A stretch of DNA of 55,040 bases from Rodentolepis nana (Eukaryota > Platyhelminthes > Cestoda > Cyclophyllidea > Hymenolepididae): NCBI GenBank assembly GCA_900617975.1, contig UZAE01000025.1, positions 1 to 55,040 of the forward strand. Direction: 5' to 3'. The first letter of the stretch is position 1. The number at the start of each line of letters is the position of its first letter. This document shows positions 38,201-50,519 of the stretch, piece after piece. The notes below the pieces were generated by a model that had not been told where the DNA came from, did no database searches, and was given only the letters and a program-made list of their open reading frames with translations. A program made the position numbers and the translations under genes.

Positions 38201-41200
38201 GTTCGCTTCTACACAGACATCTTTGGTTACTTGACCTTAAAAGACAAAAATTTCCTGATTGTTTAGTTATTCACGTTTGTTTTGAGGGGGCATTTTTGAC
38301 CTACTGGCGAACGATATGCATGTTCCATTCATCTACATATTCCGTATGTTTGTTTAACTCCACAAATTGAAACATTGTTTCAAATAGTCAGGAGACTATT
38401 CCAAATTATATTGCCCCTTACTTGCCTTCTAACCAGATGATTCAGCACCTGCCCTGGAGCTCAATTCATACAGGACAAATTTACTTGCTCATGGGGAATC
38501 TCTCACCCTATTTATCAACAAAAGACGCTAGTTTTCCCTTGTATTCCAATATCTGTTCAGTTAAGAATAGAGTGTAACTTTCGTTCTTCAAATTAAGTAT
38601 TTAGGCAATTGAAATAACAATTTGCTCCCCTCCCCCCCCCCCCCCCCTCCAACTCGGCTGTTCAGAGGCCTATTTTATGACTCACCAAACATCAACTCCT
38701 CTTTCTTTGCTCTCTGTCTATTTTCATGAATTCCTAAGGCGATTTTAATTGGCAGAATCTTAAATGACTTAGGAGGCACGTGATCTATTCTATGGTATAA
38801 AAACCAGTGATCTGACATAATTAATCTGTTAAATAAAATTTCTGATTTGAATCTAGCTCAATACGCCAGGCGTTGCAATATAAAGGAAATAACACGTCGA
38901 ATTTTGGATGAGTAACTATTAATATGTTGGTTTTGAACTCAAGAGTTTGGCAACAATTGTTAGCATCACTCATGTTTTTGTACACAAAAGTTTGGGCAAT
39001 TTAACTTCACCTCTCAACCCCCCCCCCCCTCCATCAAAAAAGGAAATTTTTTCCACCCTTTCATTCGATGCATAATAGCCTTTCAAGGCTTATTCACGAT
39101 AGCATTTGGTGAGATCCCGCTAATTGGATTTCTCACAATAAAAGTAAAAATTACTCATTTTCTCAACTTTAGTATTAGTCATGCCCCTAACCAATCAACC
39201 AATATCGTGAAGATTTGGTTTTCGATGTAGGCAAAAATGATGGCATTTAACAAAGAGATGCGAAATGAGTCAGCTTTCTTCATGTCCGCGCTTTTATAGA
39301 GTCATCATATAAGAAGGGAGGGAGGGGGAGGGAAGTTAGTAAGCTTGATACCCTTGGATTGCTCCTGGGTCGTAGGCATGAGACACGCAAAAGCGGCTCT
39401 ACTCTGTGGGTGGTCATACAAATTTCGCAAACAAATCGGTAAAATTATAGGGTTTCAACGTCCTGACCATGTGCTCACTGGCTTATTATTATCTCACATT
39501 CTTATTAGGCGGATGCCAAGGCAATAATTATTTGAAAAGAATGTTTTCTATTTGGTGGATTAATATAAATGAAACGAAAAGAATGGAGTATCATGGTCTT
39601 TTGTGAGAAAGCATCTTCCTTGTTCACTTGATGTAAGTAAAACTATCAGTTTAATTTCCCAGTAAATATACGATTTGGTCTTGATAGACGTTGATTTCAA
39701 AAGAGGTTTACCAAGAGATTAGATAGGATAAATTTGGCGATTTTGACCTTGAACAGAATAGAATTCTCAGGAATTCGACTTACCGTTTTGCCCAAACCTT
39801 CATCTTTTCAGACACTTGAGCAATTAAGTACCGATGGAGCAATTGAGTGACTGTTTTCCTGAGCAAACGTTTGCGCATTAATTATTGCGCAACTGGTAGA
39901 CCTTTTCGCAATTATTTGTTAGTTGGAAATCATACGTCATGAATGATTCACTCCACAAAATTGACTCGTCCTTTAATTCTGAGCACAGAGGGTTTGGGCT
40001 ATAAAGTCTAGGATTATAAGTTTACATGATTTAACCAAACTTAAGAAATGCATCATATTACACTATCTTCGAAATTGTTAACCATTCATGATGTGCTTGC
40101 AATAAGTAGGAAATTCAACTAATTTTCACTTTAAAAATAATCCTATAATCACTCCATTCCGTTTAGGAAAACACTTTTCACTACTTATTAAGAGTAGAAG
40201 GTTTTCAAGCAAGAACTTCGAATTTTGTCGTAACAAACATTAAACAGCGGGGTTCACAATTCCTCTAACTGTAGGATGCGCACCAATGACCATTATAGCC
40301 CATGATCTTCTTTAAAATCACCCATTATCCTTTATCCCTTGAGTCGGCTAACTTTTAGACATCTGATTTCCTTGCCATCACTTGTGCTTATAAAAGTTAT
40401 CTATTTTTTGCGCTAGGGCAAGCTTTAAAGAATAAAAAATGACACTCTTGCATGGTTATATTTGTTAGCACCAACCATAAAGGAGGATGACATTTTACTT
40501 TCGCTGCTTCGTCGCGCACCTTGCGAAGCGAACTTAAGGAACAGTGAGGCAAAGTCGAAAATGCATTTTTTGCTACTGGTTTTCGACCTCACCAACGCGT
40601 AGTAAAAAATTGAGGAGTTCGTTCGTCTCACCCCTTTGTTGGTTGTCGTCAAGTGGAGTTAAAAAAATACTGACGGTTTTTGTTCTCGGGGCATCGAGGT
40701 GATTCGATTTCATCGGGTTAAACTTGGTCGTGTTCTGGTAAAAATGGGCCTCTCCAAGACATGCCAGTGATTGGCTTGCTACGAGTGCCATACCCTCTTA
40801 CTGACAAAAAAGCGCATCCTGAATTTGATAAAAGTTGGTTTTGATTTTTGAGTAAAAACGCAAGGAAATGCAACACTCATTTCGTAGTAAATTGTGAAAT
40901 TTCTTCTGGAAGAAATGACGCAGTATCTTAGTAGAATCACATCAGCTGTTCGTGAAAAGTTAGTTCATTCACTTCAGACTTAAACGTGCTTAAACTAAAA
41001 TATACAATTATGAAAAGCCTTTAACAATGTGGAACAATTCAAGATCTACTAAATTGAATTATAGAAACATATTTAGAGTTTTTTAATTTTAGCATAAATC
41101 AGTGGCTTAAAGCACCAGTGTTTAGAGGTATTTTGGCCCATTAGACTTATATTGATCAGTTCCACTGCCCCGGTATCGTAAATCAATAATTTATCAAATG

Positions 41201-44200
41201 TGGTCTCTTCATATATTTCTTTTCCTCGCCTTCATTCAATTTTTATCATATGATTTAATTCGCTTCAGAAAAGGCGTCGCATCTAATCTTTTTTTCTTAA
41301 TTTTTTTTAACTACCAGTGAATAAAATACGTATTCTGTACGAATTAAATTCGAAATAACTCTTCATTGGCATGATGTGCTTAGCACAAGAATCAGATCAT
41401 TCTAAATCTTTCGAATAAATGAAATGGTACAAAATCAACATCTGCTTACGTTAAAAACAAACACCCTTTTAATGCCTTGAATATTTACAACAGGGAGTTG
41501 GACTGAATGAGGGGGGTGAGGGAAGGGGGTGAATATGCAAAATGACGTAGGTGTCAACAAGTTAGGACACAGCCCTTCAAAAAAGAAAGCAATAATTAAC
41601 ATTTTCAGCCCATTGTAATAAAAAGGTAATTGAAGTGGTTCGTAGCAATACTTCTCTTTCTTTTACTTTCTAGTTCATGCAATAGTTTGTCACTTGACGT
41701 TTATTCGTAATGGCATTCCTGGGCTTTTCTAGTTTCATTTTTTTAAATTGACAATGTAAAATGCGTTCAAATGGTCATTTTGCTAATGTTAGAATTACAA
41801 AATTTTTATAGATCCGCATGTTTCCGTGTATTTTGTTGACTAACTTATTACATCCCTATGTAAAGTTAAACTTTCACTTTCATTTAACAAAGTTTTGAAA
41901 ATTCATCTGTTCATATGATACTTTACAGTCTTTTAACCATTGTTTAATTGAACCAACAAAGCCCATCCTTGGGTTTCAATAATGATCGTCCCTTCGAAAT
42001 GTCCTCTTCCCGCATGGGGTTTGGAATTAGTCGCAGTAGGTAAACACTGCACTTATTAATCTATAGCACGTACAAATGGGGCCTTGAATGAGCTGTAAAT
42101 TAGAGCGGTCTTTTCGTATATCTGCAAATTTATTCAAATGAGATTGAAAATCAATTTTTGAGTTGGAGCACGGTGACGATTGAATTAAACGCGCAGTATA
42201 AAAACTTGAGCGAAAGTTAAACGCACTCATTCTTGCTCTCATTTATTGATAAATCTCGCGACTTTTTGATTCGAGTTAATGTATTTCCTGGATAATTCAT
42301 TGGCGAAAATAAATACTATAAGGTGTACTTATTTAGTATCAATGTGCATTTTTTATTCTTTCTACGAATGTCATTTTTAAAATAAATTCAGAAATGTTGA
42401 CTGAACATAACATTGATAATATTTAATAATTAAAGTTAGATTTAATAGACATAAATATATCCACTCTGGTTTAAAATCCAAATAGATAATTGGAAAGGGA
42501 ATTTAGGTTAATATCCCCATCACATGTCGCTACGACATCCCATCCAAGAGTGACTTATTTGTATCTTGCAATTCTTTTCTCAGAAAGAATGGAGTTCTTA
42601 TTAGAAAACTAATAAGTAGAAATAAGCCTTAGAGTTAGAAAACATTTCTGAAAGTGTATCGTTCTACTTTGCTCAAAAGGATTGCCCAATTAGTTGTCAT
42701 CTGTGTTTATTTTAGCCAACAGACATTCTTGAACCCCCATGGTCTCCATCTAGAGAACCACCTCCACCACGTCAATTAAGGGTCCTCGGTCTCGTTCCGC
42801 CATTATCTTCCAACCCTCCTTCGTCTTCCTCTCATCGATCTATCTTTCATGCTCCTTCTGCTGGAAGGCTTATCCAACTTACGAATAAAGTCTACTGTCG
42901 GACGGTCACTCAGGCAGCTTCTGGGCCTCTAGCCGCCACGCTTCCAATGTTACATCGTGCACAATCTACCTGTCCCTTCCAAATGCGAGAGGCACCTCTT
43001 GAGTTAGAACAGAATCCTCCTTTCGGAGATGTAACGAATGGCGGGAAAATCCTTCTGGGACTTCAAGAGTCTGGGGATGGACCGCCTGTATTTGCTGATA
43101 TGACACATGCACCTCCACCTCTGAGGAGCACTGTTCAGTGGAGTTGGAGAGCCTGGCTCGGTCCAACCGTTAGACGTTGGCACTTTGAGAATTTCAACAT
43201 TCGACTTCAATCGGATAAACTTAAAAGAATTACAAACTTCCCGGTGCTTGATAATTCGTAAGTGCACTATTTTAACCCAATCGGTTTTCTATATTTTCTA
43301 AATTTTCATTGGAGAAATCTTGTTAATATAAGACCATTTAATTCTATTTTAGATCAAAAAATTGTACGCCTCGTTATGAACAAACAAAAATAACCGTTAC
43401 TGCTCGGTAAGTAAAAGTATTCTATGTTAGAAAGCGTTGACCACTTAGGCACGTTATGTTACCAGGATTTATGCTATAGGAATTTAATCAAATTTTCTAG
43501 GTGGTCATACTTCATCTTGAATAATTATTCCATATCTCCCACAGATCAGCATGGAACATATTGACGCGCCTATTTAAAATATATGTGGATGTGGGAATAT
43601 GCTTCCAGCGTCATTGTAAGGTATTTATGTCTGAATTCGAACATATTTGAATAGGTTGGAGGACCGTAGTTAATTCGGTCATGCTCATAAAATAATTTCA
43701 GATAACAAATTTTGAAGTAGAAAACGCCTTCGGTCCCAGTTACTTCTACTTTGTTCTGGGTTCGAAGTTGGCCAACACAAAGAGTTAACTATTCAGCTGA
43801 CCAGCATCTAGGTCACTTGATGACGCACTAACTCTCCGAAACCCAACTCTCCTGATGTGAAGTAATCAAAATAATAATTCCGCAGAGTTTATGTATTTTC
43901 GATTTACTAGCGATACATCCACAGTGGTCTCTGATGGCTACCATACTTAGATGGAAAACACCAAAATTACTCATTTATCGGGAAATGTGTGACGACTAAC
44001 CTTAACTAAACAGGTTGACAGGTGACAATAGTGCTTTACGACAATCCTTTTTTCGGTCTCTTTTTCCTTACAACATATTAACTTCGTAAGGTAACTGAAC
44101 TGGTCCCCTTGCAATAAGTGCCATGCAAGATTTGTCTGCATTGGGTCGGCAACATGGACCATTCCACAAACAGTCTGTATGTGTAATGGATCATTTTATT

Positions 44201-47200
44201 TTTAGCGGTGAAGGAGAAGGGAGGAGGAAAGTGAGTCGGTCCGTTCATTGTCACTTGAAGGGAATTGTGGAGACAGAATCAAACCATGGATGACAAAAGA
44301 TGCTTGTTTTGGTTTCCACTAATTTCAGTACTCTAAAGCCTCCTAAAACCCCATAAAATCAGCTTTTTGTTGAATTAAAGCATCATTGGTGTTTGAAAAA
44401 TAATGAATCTTGGTGGGATGCCGTGCAAGTGCTTGAGGTTAGAAGGACCATCACAAATCATTTTAGGGAGATTTTAAACCTGAGCTTTAGATAGATATGA
44501 CCAAGTTCATAATAATTCATCGGATAGAGTGCCCATTATGTTGACGCAAACCTTAAGGCCACTTGTGCTCCGTACTTTAAAATATATCGCACAGGGCTCC
44601 TCAACCTTGCCTCCAAATACAACTCAGGGCTGTTTTATGCATACTTTTTGGAGAAAATAAGAAAATTGAATTGTTAAGTACAAAAGATTCGCGTCATTGA
44701 CTTTAGCTCGACAGAAGCCCCAACTACAATACTGAAATTTCCATATGTTGCTTCCCTCTTTTCACTGCAGCTATTCAACTATTATGTTGAAAGCCATGTG
44801 CGCCTTGTTCCATTCGTATCATTAATATGATCTTTTTTAATGTCCTTCATATAACTTGACCCCAATAATGGAATAGATTTTCATATGCAGTCATTTATTT
44901 ATGTTTTATCTCATGCTTCTATTTTGTTCCAGATGCTAACCTTGGTTCACAGCAGTAAATTAAGAAATAAATAAATAAGTTGCCCCTGGAAGCGATGCCA
45001 GAATGTTTAAATTTCGGAATTGTACAAATCGGTCTCCAAGTTAACAATTTTGAAAAAGCTTCGTTATCAGAATAGTCATTTCTCCAAGACTGATGAGTTC
45101 CAGTGGCACTACTTATCTATGGCTATTTTATGGGTTTCATTCGCGCGTTACTCTGATTTGTCCATGCGTCATCATCAATTATGTCTTAGTTGTACAGCCC
45201 TCCACAAGCGCGAGTGCAGACCTCCACGACACGAATTAAACAGAGCCAATGCTAGGATAATGACACGGGGAGAGAGAACAGGAAGGGAGGGGGCAGTGAT
45301 TTTGAAATTGAAAGGCGATTGAATGGAATGTTAAGCAGGCGTTATATAAAGCAAAAAATTCGATTTGTACAGACATTCACGTTTTAAGGCCAATATCCTT
45401 CTATTTCTCACTGCTCTACTCCACGTTGTAGTAAGATTGAAAATAAAATTTTCATTAAATGTTCAGCTTGTATTTTTGATCCAAACATTGACGGAGTGCT
45501 TTAAGATTGTTTGCATGATATTAATATTGCTAATCTTTTAATAAAACAAACGTGCAAAACATCTTGAAAAGTTTGCTAAGTTAGTTTCTGAATTTTAATT
45601 ACCCGTTACTTTCATCCCCTCTCGGAGTGAAGCAGGTTTCATCTTTTATAGATAACGAAACAAAAGTTTCTGAAACTTACGCAGTATCAGTAGCCGGCTT
45701 TTACCTTATATCAGCCCTTGGCAAATTATTTCCGACTGCATACAGGATGTTCAGAAGCTGCAAAAAAGAGAGAGAGACACGGAAAGTTGTATCTGAATAA
45801 AAATTGTAACAGATTTCACCCTTATGTGGGGTGCGGGGGGTCAATATGAGAGTCTGAGAGAAGCCTATATCCCGCACTAAATTTATTGCTGTCTGGAGGT
45901 AAAGTTTAATGCTATGGGAGGGCTCAGGAATTAAATTAATGACATATTTTTGCGAGACCACGTTTATCAATTCAAGTTATCTTACAAAGAGAATGAGGAC
46001 TTCGGGATAAAAGAACTAATTTCTAGATGAACTTCCCGCGCTTTAATAAATGCTGCTTTACTCTAGGATCTATACGACTCTTCCGGATACTGGAGAACGG
46101 ATGTACCTCTCTGATATACAACCTGGAGGCGCACATTTTGACGATATAAGCAGTCGAGAATACAGTCACCTTTCCCATCGTCCTGCTGAACTCGATGTCA
46201 CTCATTTAATTCCATCTTGGAGCCTCCGGCTTCGGCCCTTCCCATCTACATCCGATTTTTCCGCTTCCTCTCCTCGCCAACCTGCTATCGTCTTCCGAAA
46301 TAAGCGTTCTCCTCATCCGATCCTCATTGGCCGAAGTGAAGGTCATGTTCGAATCGAGTTGATCGCTGCCCCCAAAGATTCTCAACCATTGGCTTTCAAA
46401 GACGTCTCTGTTGTTTCTACAGAAAAGAATGACTTTGTGAGACTGAAGGTCGAGTGTGTCAGTTGGCTTATTACTCTATCTGGACACTTAGACCCGCATC
46501 CATCTGCTGAAACTTTACTCCGTTCTACAACCGATTCCTTCGGTGTAGCAATAGTAAATGAGGAAGTATCCCAAGCAATTCTTCCAAATGAAAAAGAGAT
46601 GATAGCCGACTTCGCTAGCAATCCTCACCCTAGAGTCCTTAATCTCATCATACGAGGTCAAGATCCAACTGACCTCAACGTTGTCACTGCTCAGATGAAC
46701 TCCGATGATCTTCATAATGTTTCATTTTCCAATCAGAATGTTTTCTGCCCCCTTGGAAAGTTAGCCCTTTCCTTAGTTCTAGAAGACGGATCCGAAATGG
46801 GACTTCATTTGCTTCCTGAAGGACAGGTAGAAAAAATGTGATTAAAACAAATCAATACTGACAAAAAGTTAGTAACACATTGTACAATTTTCCCTAGGTT
46901 CGAGTAAGCGCGCAACTCCAAACAACAAGGAAACCCATCGTTTGGGACCCTTCGAAAGCCCTTAGAATTGCACCGGTCACTGAAGAAGGGAAAGCTCTTG
47001 TAGCGGCGGGTAAAATTGGGCTTGGCCCAATGATCGATGTCAAGAGCACAGCTCTTTGGGCTGGACAGCCTATCTGCTCGCCTAGACCTTCAATGTTTCT
47101 TCCAGACACACGTCCTCTTGTTTCGCTTTCTACAGGACCTCAAGAAGATCCTGGTTCGCCAGTAGATGGCCTCGACTGGGAACATGACGCCATTAAAAAA

Positions 47201-50200
47201 TTCCATGTAGATGTAAGTTCCATTTGCTTTAGTTTCGTCAATTATCTCTTGTGCAACACTTATCGCCATATTGTAAATTAACAATTTTGCGAAGAAACAT
47301 TCGAATCGTGTAGAACATAAATCTAATGGGACTATGGGATTAGTAGACAATTTTTTAACTTTCAACTGTTAAACTGTCTATTTTGACAATGAGAAAATAA
47401 ATTACAAATGTATTTGATAAATACACTCCAAATATTTTAATAAAATGCGACCCTACTTCTGATAAACAAAGCTGCCTATTTCATAAGGTGTTCGGGAATA
47501 AATTGTATCCCTGGCACCGGAATTAGTATTTTGTCTCTATTAGTGAATTGAATGTTTTAGCATCTACCACGAAGAAGCTAGCATTCAACAAAGACCTTGG
47601 CTGTTTTAAGCTCATACAATTTCACATAAAGAAGCCTCACGAAAATGGCTTGACAAAAGTGAAGAGACTTCTAGGTAAAGTGGACCATCCTGCTAATGTG
47701 CCAACAACCTGATTCAGCTCCAATGGGAAGAGAAAAAGAGGTGGTTTGGTTTGCATAAAGTGAAAAGGACACTCTTCAAGTCACAGGCGAAATTCGCATA
47801 CACTGTCATGGCTCTTCTTCAAGGGTGATGTGGTCCCTCCTTCGAAACTTTTTGAAAGAGGGATTTAAGTTGAGTTCGGATGCTTACTTGAAATTGTTGG
47901 CCACCGTAGTCAATCCCTGGATAATGTGAGTAGCCTATAAACGCCAGTATGAACAGCGGCAATGGGATTTGACCTTCTGCCACAGCTCAGAGGAAAGTCA
48001 AAAATGGTTGTCCGCCAATTTTTACGAGCACATCAGTCCAACGTATGTTTGACCTTTGAACACCAACCCTCCTCTTCTCAGTTTTTAATCTAAAGGGCTG
48101 CTATGTATGTACTGGGTTAGTACTACAGAAACCAACCGGTTAAGATGCAGAACGAAGGCCTTCCTATTGCAGTGAAAAGTCAGCTTGCTCCAGGTTACGA
48201 GCTGGAACCAAGACCGGGAAGGAATTGGGTCTGTAATATGCGCTAATGATGGTTATTATAAGCTAGGCTTTCCTACAATGATCTAATTTTCCTCTCTATT
48301 GAATATCTTGGTAGCTAATGGTCATTCAAAATGAGAGATATTTCAACTTATCTCTTTCCCTCTGTGCAGAAACGACATTAATTAAGAGGAACACAATTAT
48401 CATTCAGATAATTGGAAATCAAGTAAATTTTTCGAGGACGTTATCAAAAGATTATAAACTACCACGTGCTGAATTTGCAGAATTTTCAGCTTCAATGAAG
48501 TCTGTATCAGTGGGAGAAAACGCGTTTATCTCCAAACCTCTTTTGCCATTGTGTTATCCTGCCATTTTGGAATAAACTACCTTAGAGGTGAAGTTTTGAG
48601 TGTTTTTATCTTACCTCTTTAATCTGCTGTAATCGATGTCACGCGAAATGATGTGTTCTGTGTAAGATGCGCACTCTCTGAGATATTCCTGGTTGCTTCT
48701 TCGTAGTTACAAATGTACCAATTATCTTTTTAGATCGGATCTACTCCTATCAGTCCATTCGATTACTCTCGAAGTCATTTTTTGGTTCCTCGGGACTCCC
48801 AAAACTCCGATAATCACAGCTTCACCGATGCTCAAGCCGCATCATTCTTTTCAGTGCCAATGAAGTACGCGCTTTTCAGTATAATCATCTTCAGCGCCAT
48901 ATTCTTCTCGGTGGGGTGTCTGGCTCTCATAATCGCTCGTCGCCGAAGGATCGTGAAAAGGAGAAAGGCTCGTATTGAAGACGACCCTAATAACCCAGTT
49001 AATGGAGTAAAGCTACCAGAAGGAATTTTCCCTGTATCGCCGCATATGTCAACCACAACTGCCGCCACGGCTACAACAATGAATCCTGGTTTGAGTTGTA
49101 GTAGTGTTTTTTCTGGTAATAGTGGAGGGGCGCATACACCTGCTCAAACAGCGGAGCTAATCAACCAGTGGACTGGAAGACAGTCTCATCAAATCCTTCC
49201 TCAGCCTCAGTGTAGCTCCTGTAGCAATTCAGTTGGCACTAGAAGCCCGGAGTTAGATATCATGAAGAATGATTTGAGAGCCAGTGCCATGGTTGATCTT
49301 CGATTTGGTCAGGTTAGTTCTTTCTTCAATGGCATTCATGAAAACATGTCGGGTTGATCTACGGAACTTAAATGAAACTATTGAATCAGGTTTTATTTCC
49401 AATTTTTAACAATCCTCTCATAATTTTGGCCGGGAAAATTCGATCGAATTTTTACTTTCCTCTGGCCAGACTTATTAAATCTGACGTGGAAAAACCGTAA
49501 GATAGGAAAATTTAGTAAAAAGAAAGATTTAAATAGATCAAACATAAATTCTGAGCAAGCAAGAGCCATTTAAATTAACTCGAATTCACATCCTTTACTC
49601 ATTTCTGACTGGAATTAAATAAAAAGGGGTTTTCATCCCTGGATAAACCTTCTGGAAACTGGATGATTGGTAAAATTAAAGTGCACAATGTAATATGTTC
49701 GCTTCAAGAATTCCCCACACATAGAAATATTAATCATAGAGCATCACTAAGAAGCTTGAATAAGACTTGTTTTCAATGTTTAAGTGCTCTTTCAAATTTA
49801 CTTGGGGACACCTTTTCTAGGTTAATGTACCGTCCATGAAGCTGAATTCTCCTCAAGCTGGAATAATGTCTCTAGCCAGTCCCAACTTTTCAAGCAAATG
49901 GCGAGCATCGGAGAGTCTGGGCAGTGCTCCCAGTAGTCGAAACACAGGGTCTCCAAGTACCAATGACGAAGGATTTGCGCCAGGACCCCTCGATTTACAA
50001 GCAAAGCGTCATATTTACTCAAGGGGTGACAACGGAGGTTGGAGTCTCGGAGTTAGTCAAACAATACAGTCGCCATGCCCATGTCAGAATAGTTCGCCTC
50101 ACACTAGCCATCATTCCTCTGATATTATTCGAGGAAGTACTTGTGGATATAACCAAGGGGGATATATGGGAACCAGTATGGGAGGTCCAGACAGCAACCG

Positions 50201-50519
50201 ATTTTACGGAGTTCGGTCAGGAGATTCCATACCTCCTAGACTTACTCTTGCGCATGATCCTGAGAGTATTGGTACTTCGAAGTACCTCTCTAAGTTGAAT
50301 AAACCCCCTCCTTCTCTTCTCATCCCCTCAGGTATGATGAAAATGGAGACGTCCCATACAGCAGGAGCAGGATTCATCGGTGATACGACAGAAGACAAGA
50401 TTTTGATGGATTCAGGGAGGGAGTCACAGGATAAAACGAGCTCAAGTGGCACTAGTTCTGGTATGAATAAAGACTTCTCTTCTCTATCGGGTATTGAAAT
50501 GACCCAAGTCGATGTATAA
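13286..50519 (+). CDS. TMEM132: TMEM132-family single-pass membrane protein
   Basis: Ten exons: 13286-13352, 13382-14108, 19547-19750, 29263-29572, 42716-43257, 43353-43406, 46067-46826, 46898-47212, 48734-49312 and 49821-50519. Phases agree throughout; the product is 1,418 aa, against roughly 1,000-1,100 in vertebrates. It has a signal peptide (about 1-22), a large ectodomain, one membrane span (about 1038-1061) followed by ARRRRIVKRRK, and a Ser-rich tail of about 357 aa. Family signatures, in order: NCTPRYEQTKITV (vertebrate CTLQYQ block), ELDVTHLI with PILIGRSEGHVRIEL (VDVT and ILVG-G blocks), DVSVVSTEKNDFVRLKVECV, and VAAGKIGLGPMIDV before a conserved Cys. The fourth and fifth exons encode an acidic and then a Pro-rich insert. 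TMEM132 proteins act in neural adhesion and actin linkage (detonator in Drosophila). The third exon is new and less certain. Another exon could hide in the 13-kb intron. Confidence 0.85.
13353..13381 (+). other. 29-nt micro-intron of TMEM132
   Basis: GTAATTATAT...TTTTTAG between the signal-peptide exon and the second exon. Its length is not a multiple of three, so retention would break the frame. Removal joins VFVK to GIEYDIST. It is far shorter than the other introns of this gene. Confidence 0.65.
18190..19215 (-). mobile_element. 3' fragment of a non-LTR retrotransposon with RNase H domain
   Basis: Read on the minus strand, this is the C-terminal end of a LINE polyprotein followed by the element's 3' tail. 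The tail ends with GGCTAATGATAAATATCAAA and GCCTGCCATTTG, matching the short retroposons. The 5' break is near 19215, as expected for incomplete reverse transcription. Insertion is antisense to TMEM132. The reverse transcriptase and 5' part are missing from the window. Confidence 0.85.
18309..19094 (-). pseudogene. LINE RNase H and C-terminal zinc-knuckle remnant
   Basis: RNase H motifs appear in order: VFTDGSNIEN (first Asp), AFEGEIGAIRIAL (Glu), VILSDSQSAI (second Asp) and WIPAHCGIKGNELAD (His and last Asp). They are followed by RLRTGHDCLAKHLHRMG and a CPLC...H...C zinc-knuckle-like end, as in I/ingi/jockey-type elements. Two in-frame stops, one after ECRKLY and one after FKTSR, show it is dead. 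The stretch upstream of 19094 is frameshifted. RNase H would have removed RNA from the RNA:DNA hybrid during retrotransposition. Confidence 0.85.
20703..20868 (+). repeat. G-rich block with G-quadruplex potential
   Basis: Two runs of closely spaced G-tracts, about 20703-20752 and 20819-20868, flank a 65-bp mixed segment. Each has four or more runs of at least three G with short spacers. It stands out against the AT-rich intron. No coding function is visible. Confidence 0.6.
29164..29201. repeat. TA dinucleotide microsatellite
   Basis: About 19 uninterrupted AT units, 60 bp upstream of the acceptor of TMEM132 exon 4. Length polymorphism is expected. Confidence 0.9.
30845..31420 (-). CDS. Unidentified antisense coding candidate, three exons
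   Basis: Three minus-strand blocks join in phase. 31420-31331 reads KKQHFVLLVVESIIRRICNF. 31193 to about 31085 reads PFTGGHKWYDRCDLTLLLP. About 31042 to 30845 includes CTEEELIFDHLSFERRSLSF and IPTNETHIRDAHVSRWATG before a stop. Introns would be about 137 and 42 nt with GT-AG ends. The last intron removes a stop and keeps the frame, which chance rarely gives. I do not recognise the family. No start codon or upstream exon was identified, so it may be the 3' part of a nested gene or a degraded gene. It lies inside TMEM132 intron 4 on the opposite strand. Confidence 0.35.
32280..32446 (-). mobile_element. Short ribozyme-headed retroposon, minus-strand copy with internal deletion
   Basis: Read on the minus strand it has the structured head, loses most of the C/T-rich body (the head joins the 3' block near GGCAGTTGACC), then carries GCTAATGATAAATATCA, GCCTGCC and AAAT repeats. 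The plus strand shows TTATTTATTTATTTATT at the tail. Its head contains a 30-bp tandem duplication (32377-32406 and 32407-32436). Confidence 0.8.
32354..32446 (-). ncRNA. Damaged HDV-like ribozyme with duplicated core
   Basis: P2 (ATAGACTT with AAGTCTCT) and P4 (CGTAT/GTACG around CTTC) remain. The segment covering P3, L3 and the second P1 strand is present twice, GGGCAAC has become GGACAAC, J4/2 has T for the catalytic C, and the first P1 strand is missing. It is surely inactive. Confidence 0.6.
34209..34280 (+). ncRNA. HDV-like ribozyme fold with catalytic C kept
   Basis: P1 GGGGTGT pairs with GCAACCT (one mismatch, A34243). P2 ATAGACTT (34219-34226) pairs with AAGTCTAT (34273-34280). L3 is TCCACTT (G to T), P4 is CGTAT/ATGCG with one wobble pair, and J4/2 GGCAAAA keeps C34268. 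The fold is intact but weakened. Confidence 0.68.
34209..34540 (+). mobile_element. Short ribozyme-headed retroposon, copy 4, full length
   Basis: Complete about 332-bp copy in TMEM132 intron 4, sense to the gene. It has the 5' GGGGTGTGC, the structured head, a C/T-rich body with 15 C (34414-34428), GAAGCCTGAAGTCAACT, the conserved 3' block and a TATAAATAAATAG tail. It is the best copy for measuring the unit length. Confidence 0.85.
35311..35502 (-). CDS. Small basic ORF, unidentified
   Basis: 63-residue minus-strand ORF rich in Lys and Arg (for example MKFKASRAWQSRLQNQFK, ending KKLFSKKAKFKHT). It has fewer low-complexity biases than neighbouring chance ORFs. An ATGAAG followed by GTAAGT lies about 40 nt upstream on the same strand and could be a first exon. 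I do not recognise the family. It may be chance, a retroposed fragment or a small nested gene. Confidence 0.22.
   Translation of the reverse strand: MVSYLTMKFKASRAWQSRLQNQFKMEKLLLRAAVPREMVRGQVKAANATRKKLFSKKAKFKHT
43407..46066 (+). other. TMEM132 intron 6 (2.7 kb)
   Basis: Between the 54-nt exon and the 760-nt exon. No coding exon or repeat copy was recognised. The ORFs at 45020 and 45701 look like chance. Confidence 0.55.
47530..48300 (+). mobile_element. Decayed mariner-type (Tc1/mariner superfamily) transposase
   Basis: Lies in TMEM132 intron 8, sense to the gene. Broken frames still show a transposase C-terminal half: KEGFKLSSDAYLKLLATVV then NPWIM (typical V-x-PWI), a degraded catalytic-Asp region (QRQWDLTFCHSSEESQ) and KWLSANFYEHISPT (typical WLSENF...SP). 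Upstream fragments such as KKLAFNKDLG and TKVKRLL resemble the helix-turn-helix and linker part. Several stops and shifts make it inactive. No terminal inverted repeats were identified, so the ends are approximate. Confidence 0.7.

Larger units (their letters stand above)
29573..42715 (+). other. TMEM132 intron 4 (13.1 kb)
   Basis: Largest intron of the window. It contains two short retroposons (32280 minus, 34209 plus), two antisense coding candidates (30845-31420, 35311-35502) and many G or C homopolymers. The ORFs at 36109, 37240 and 40425 have no recognisable motif. An unfound TMEM132 exon could lie here, since both flanking exons meet in phase 0. Confidence 0.55.

Noticed and set aside
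46382..46715. Minus-strand ORFs over TMEM132 exon 7
   Set aside because: They are shadows of the conserved plus-strand coding frame.
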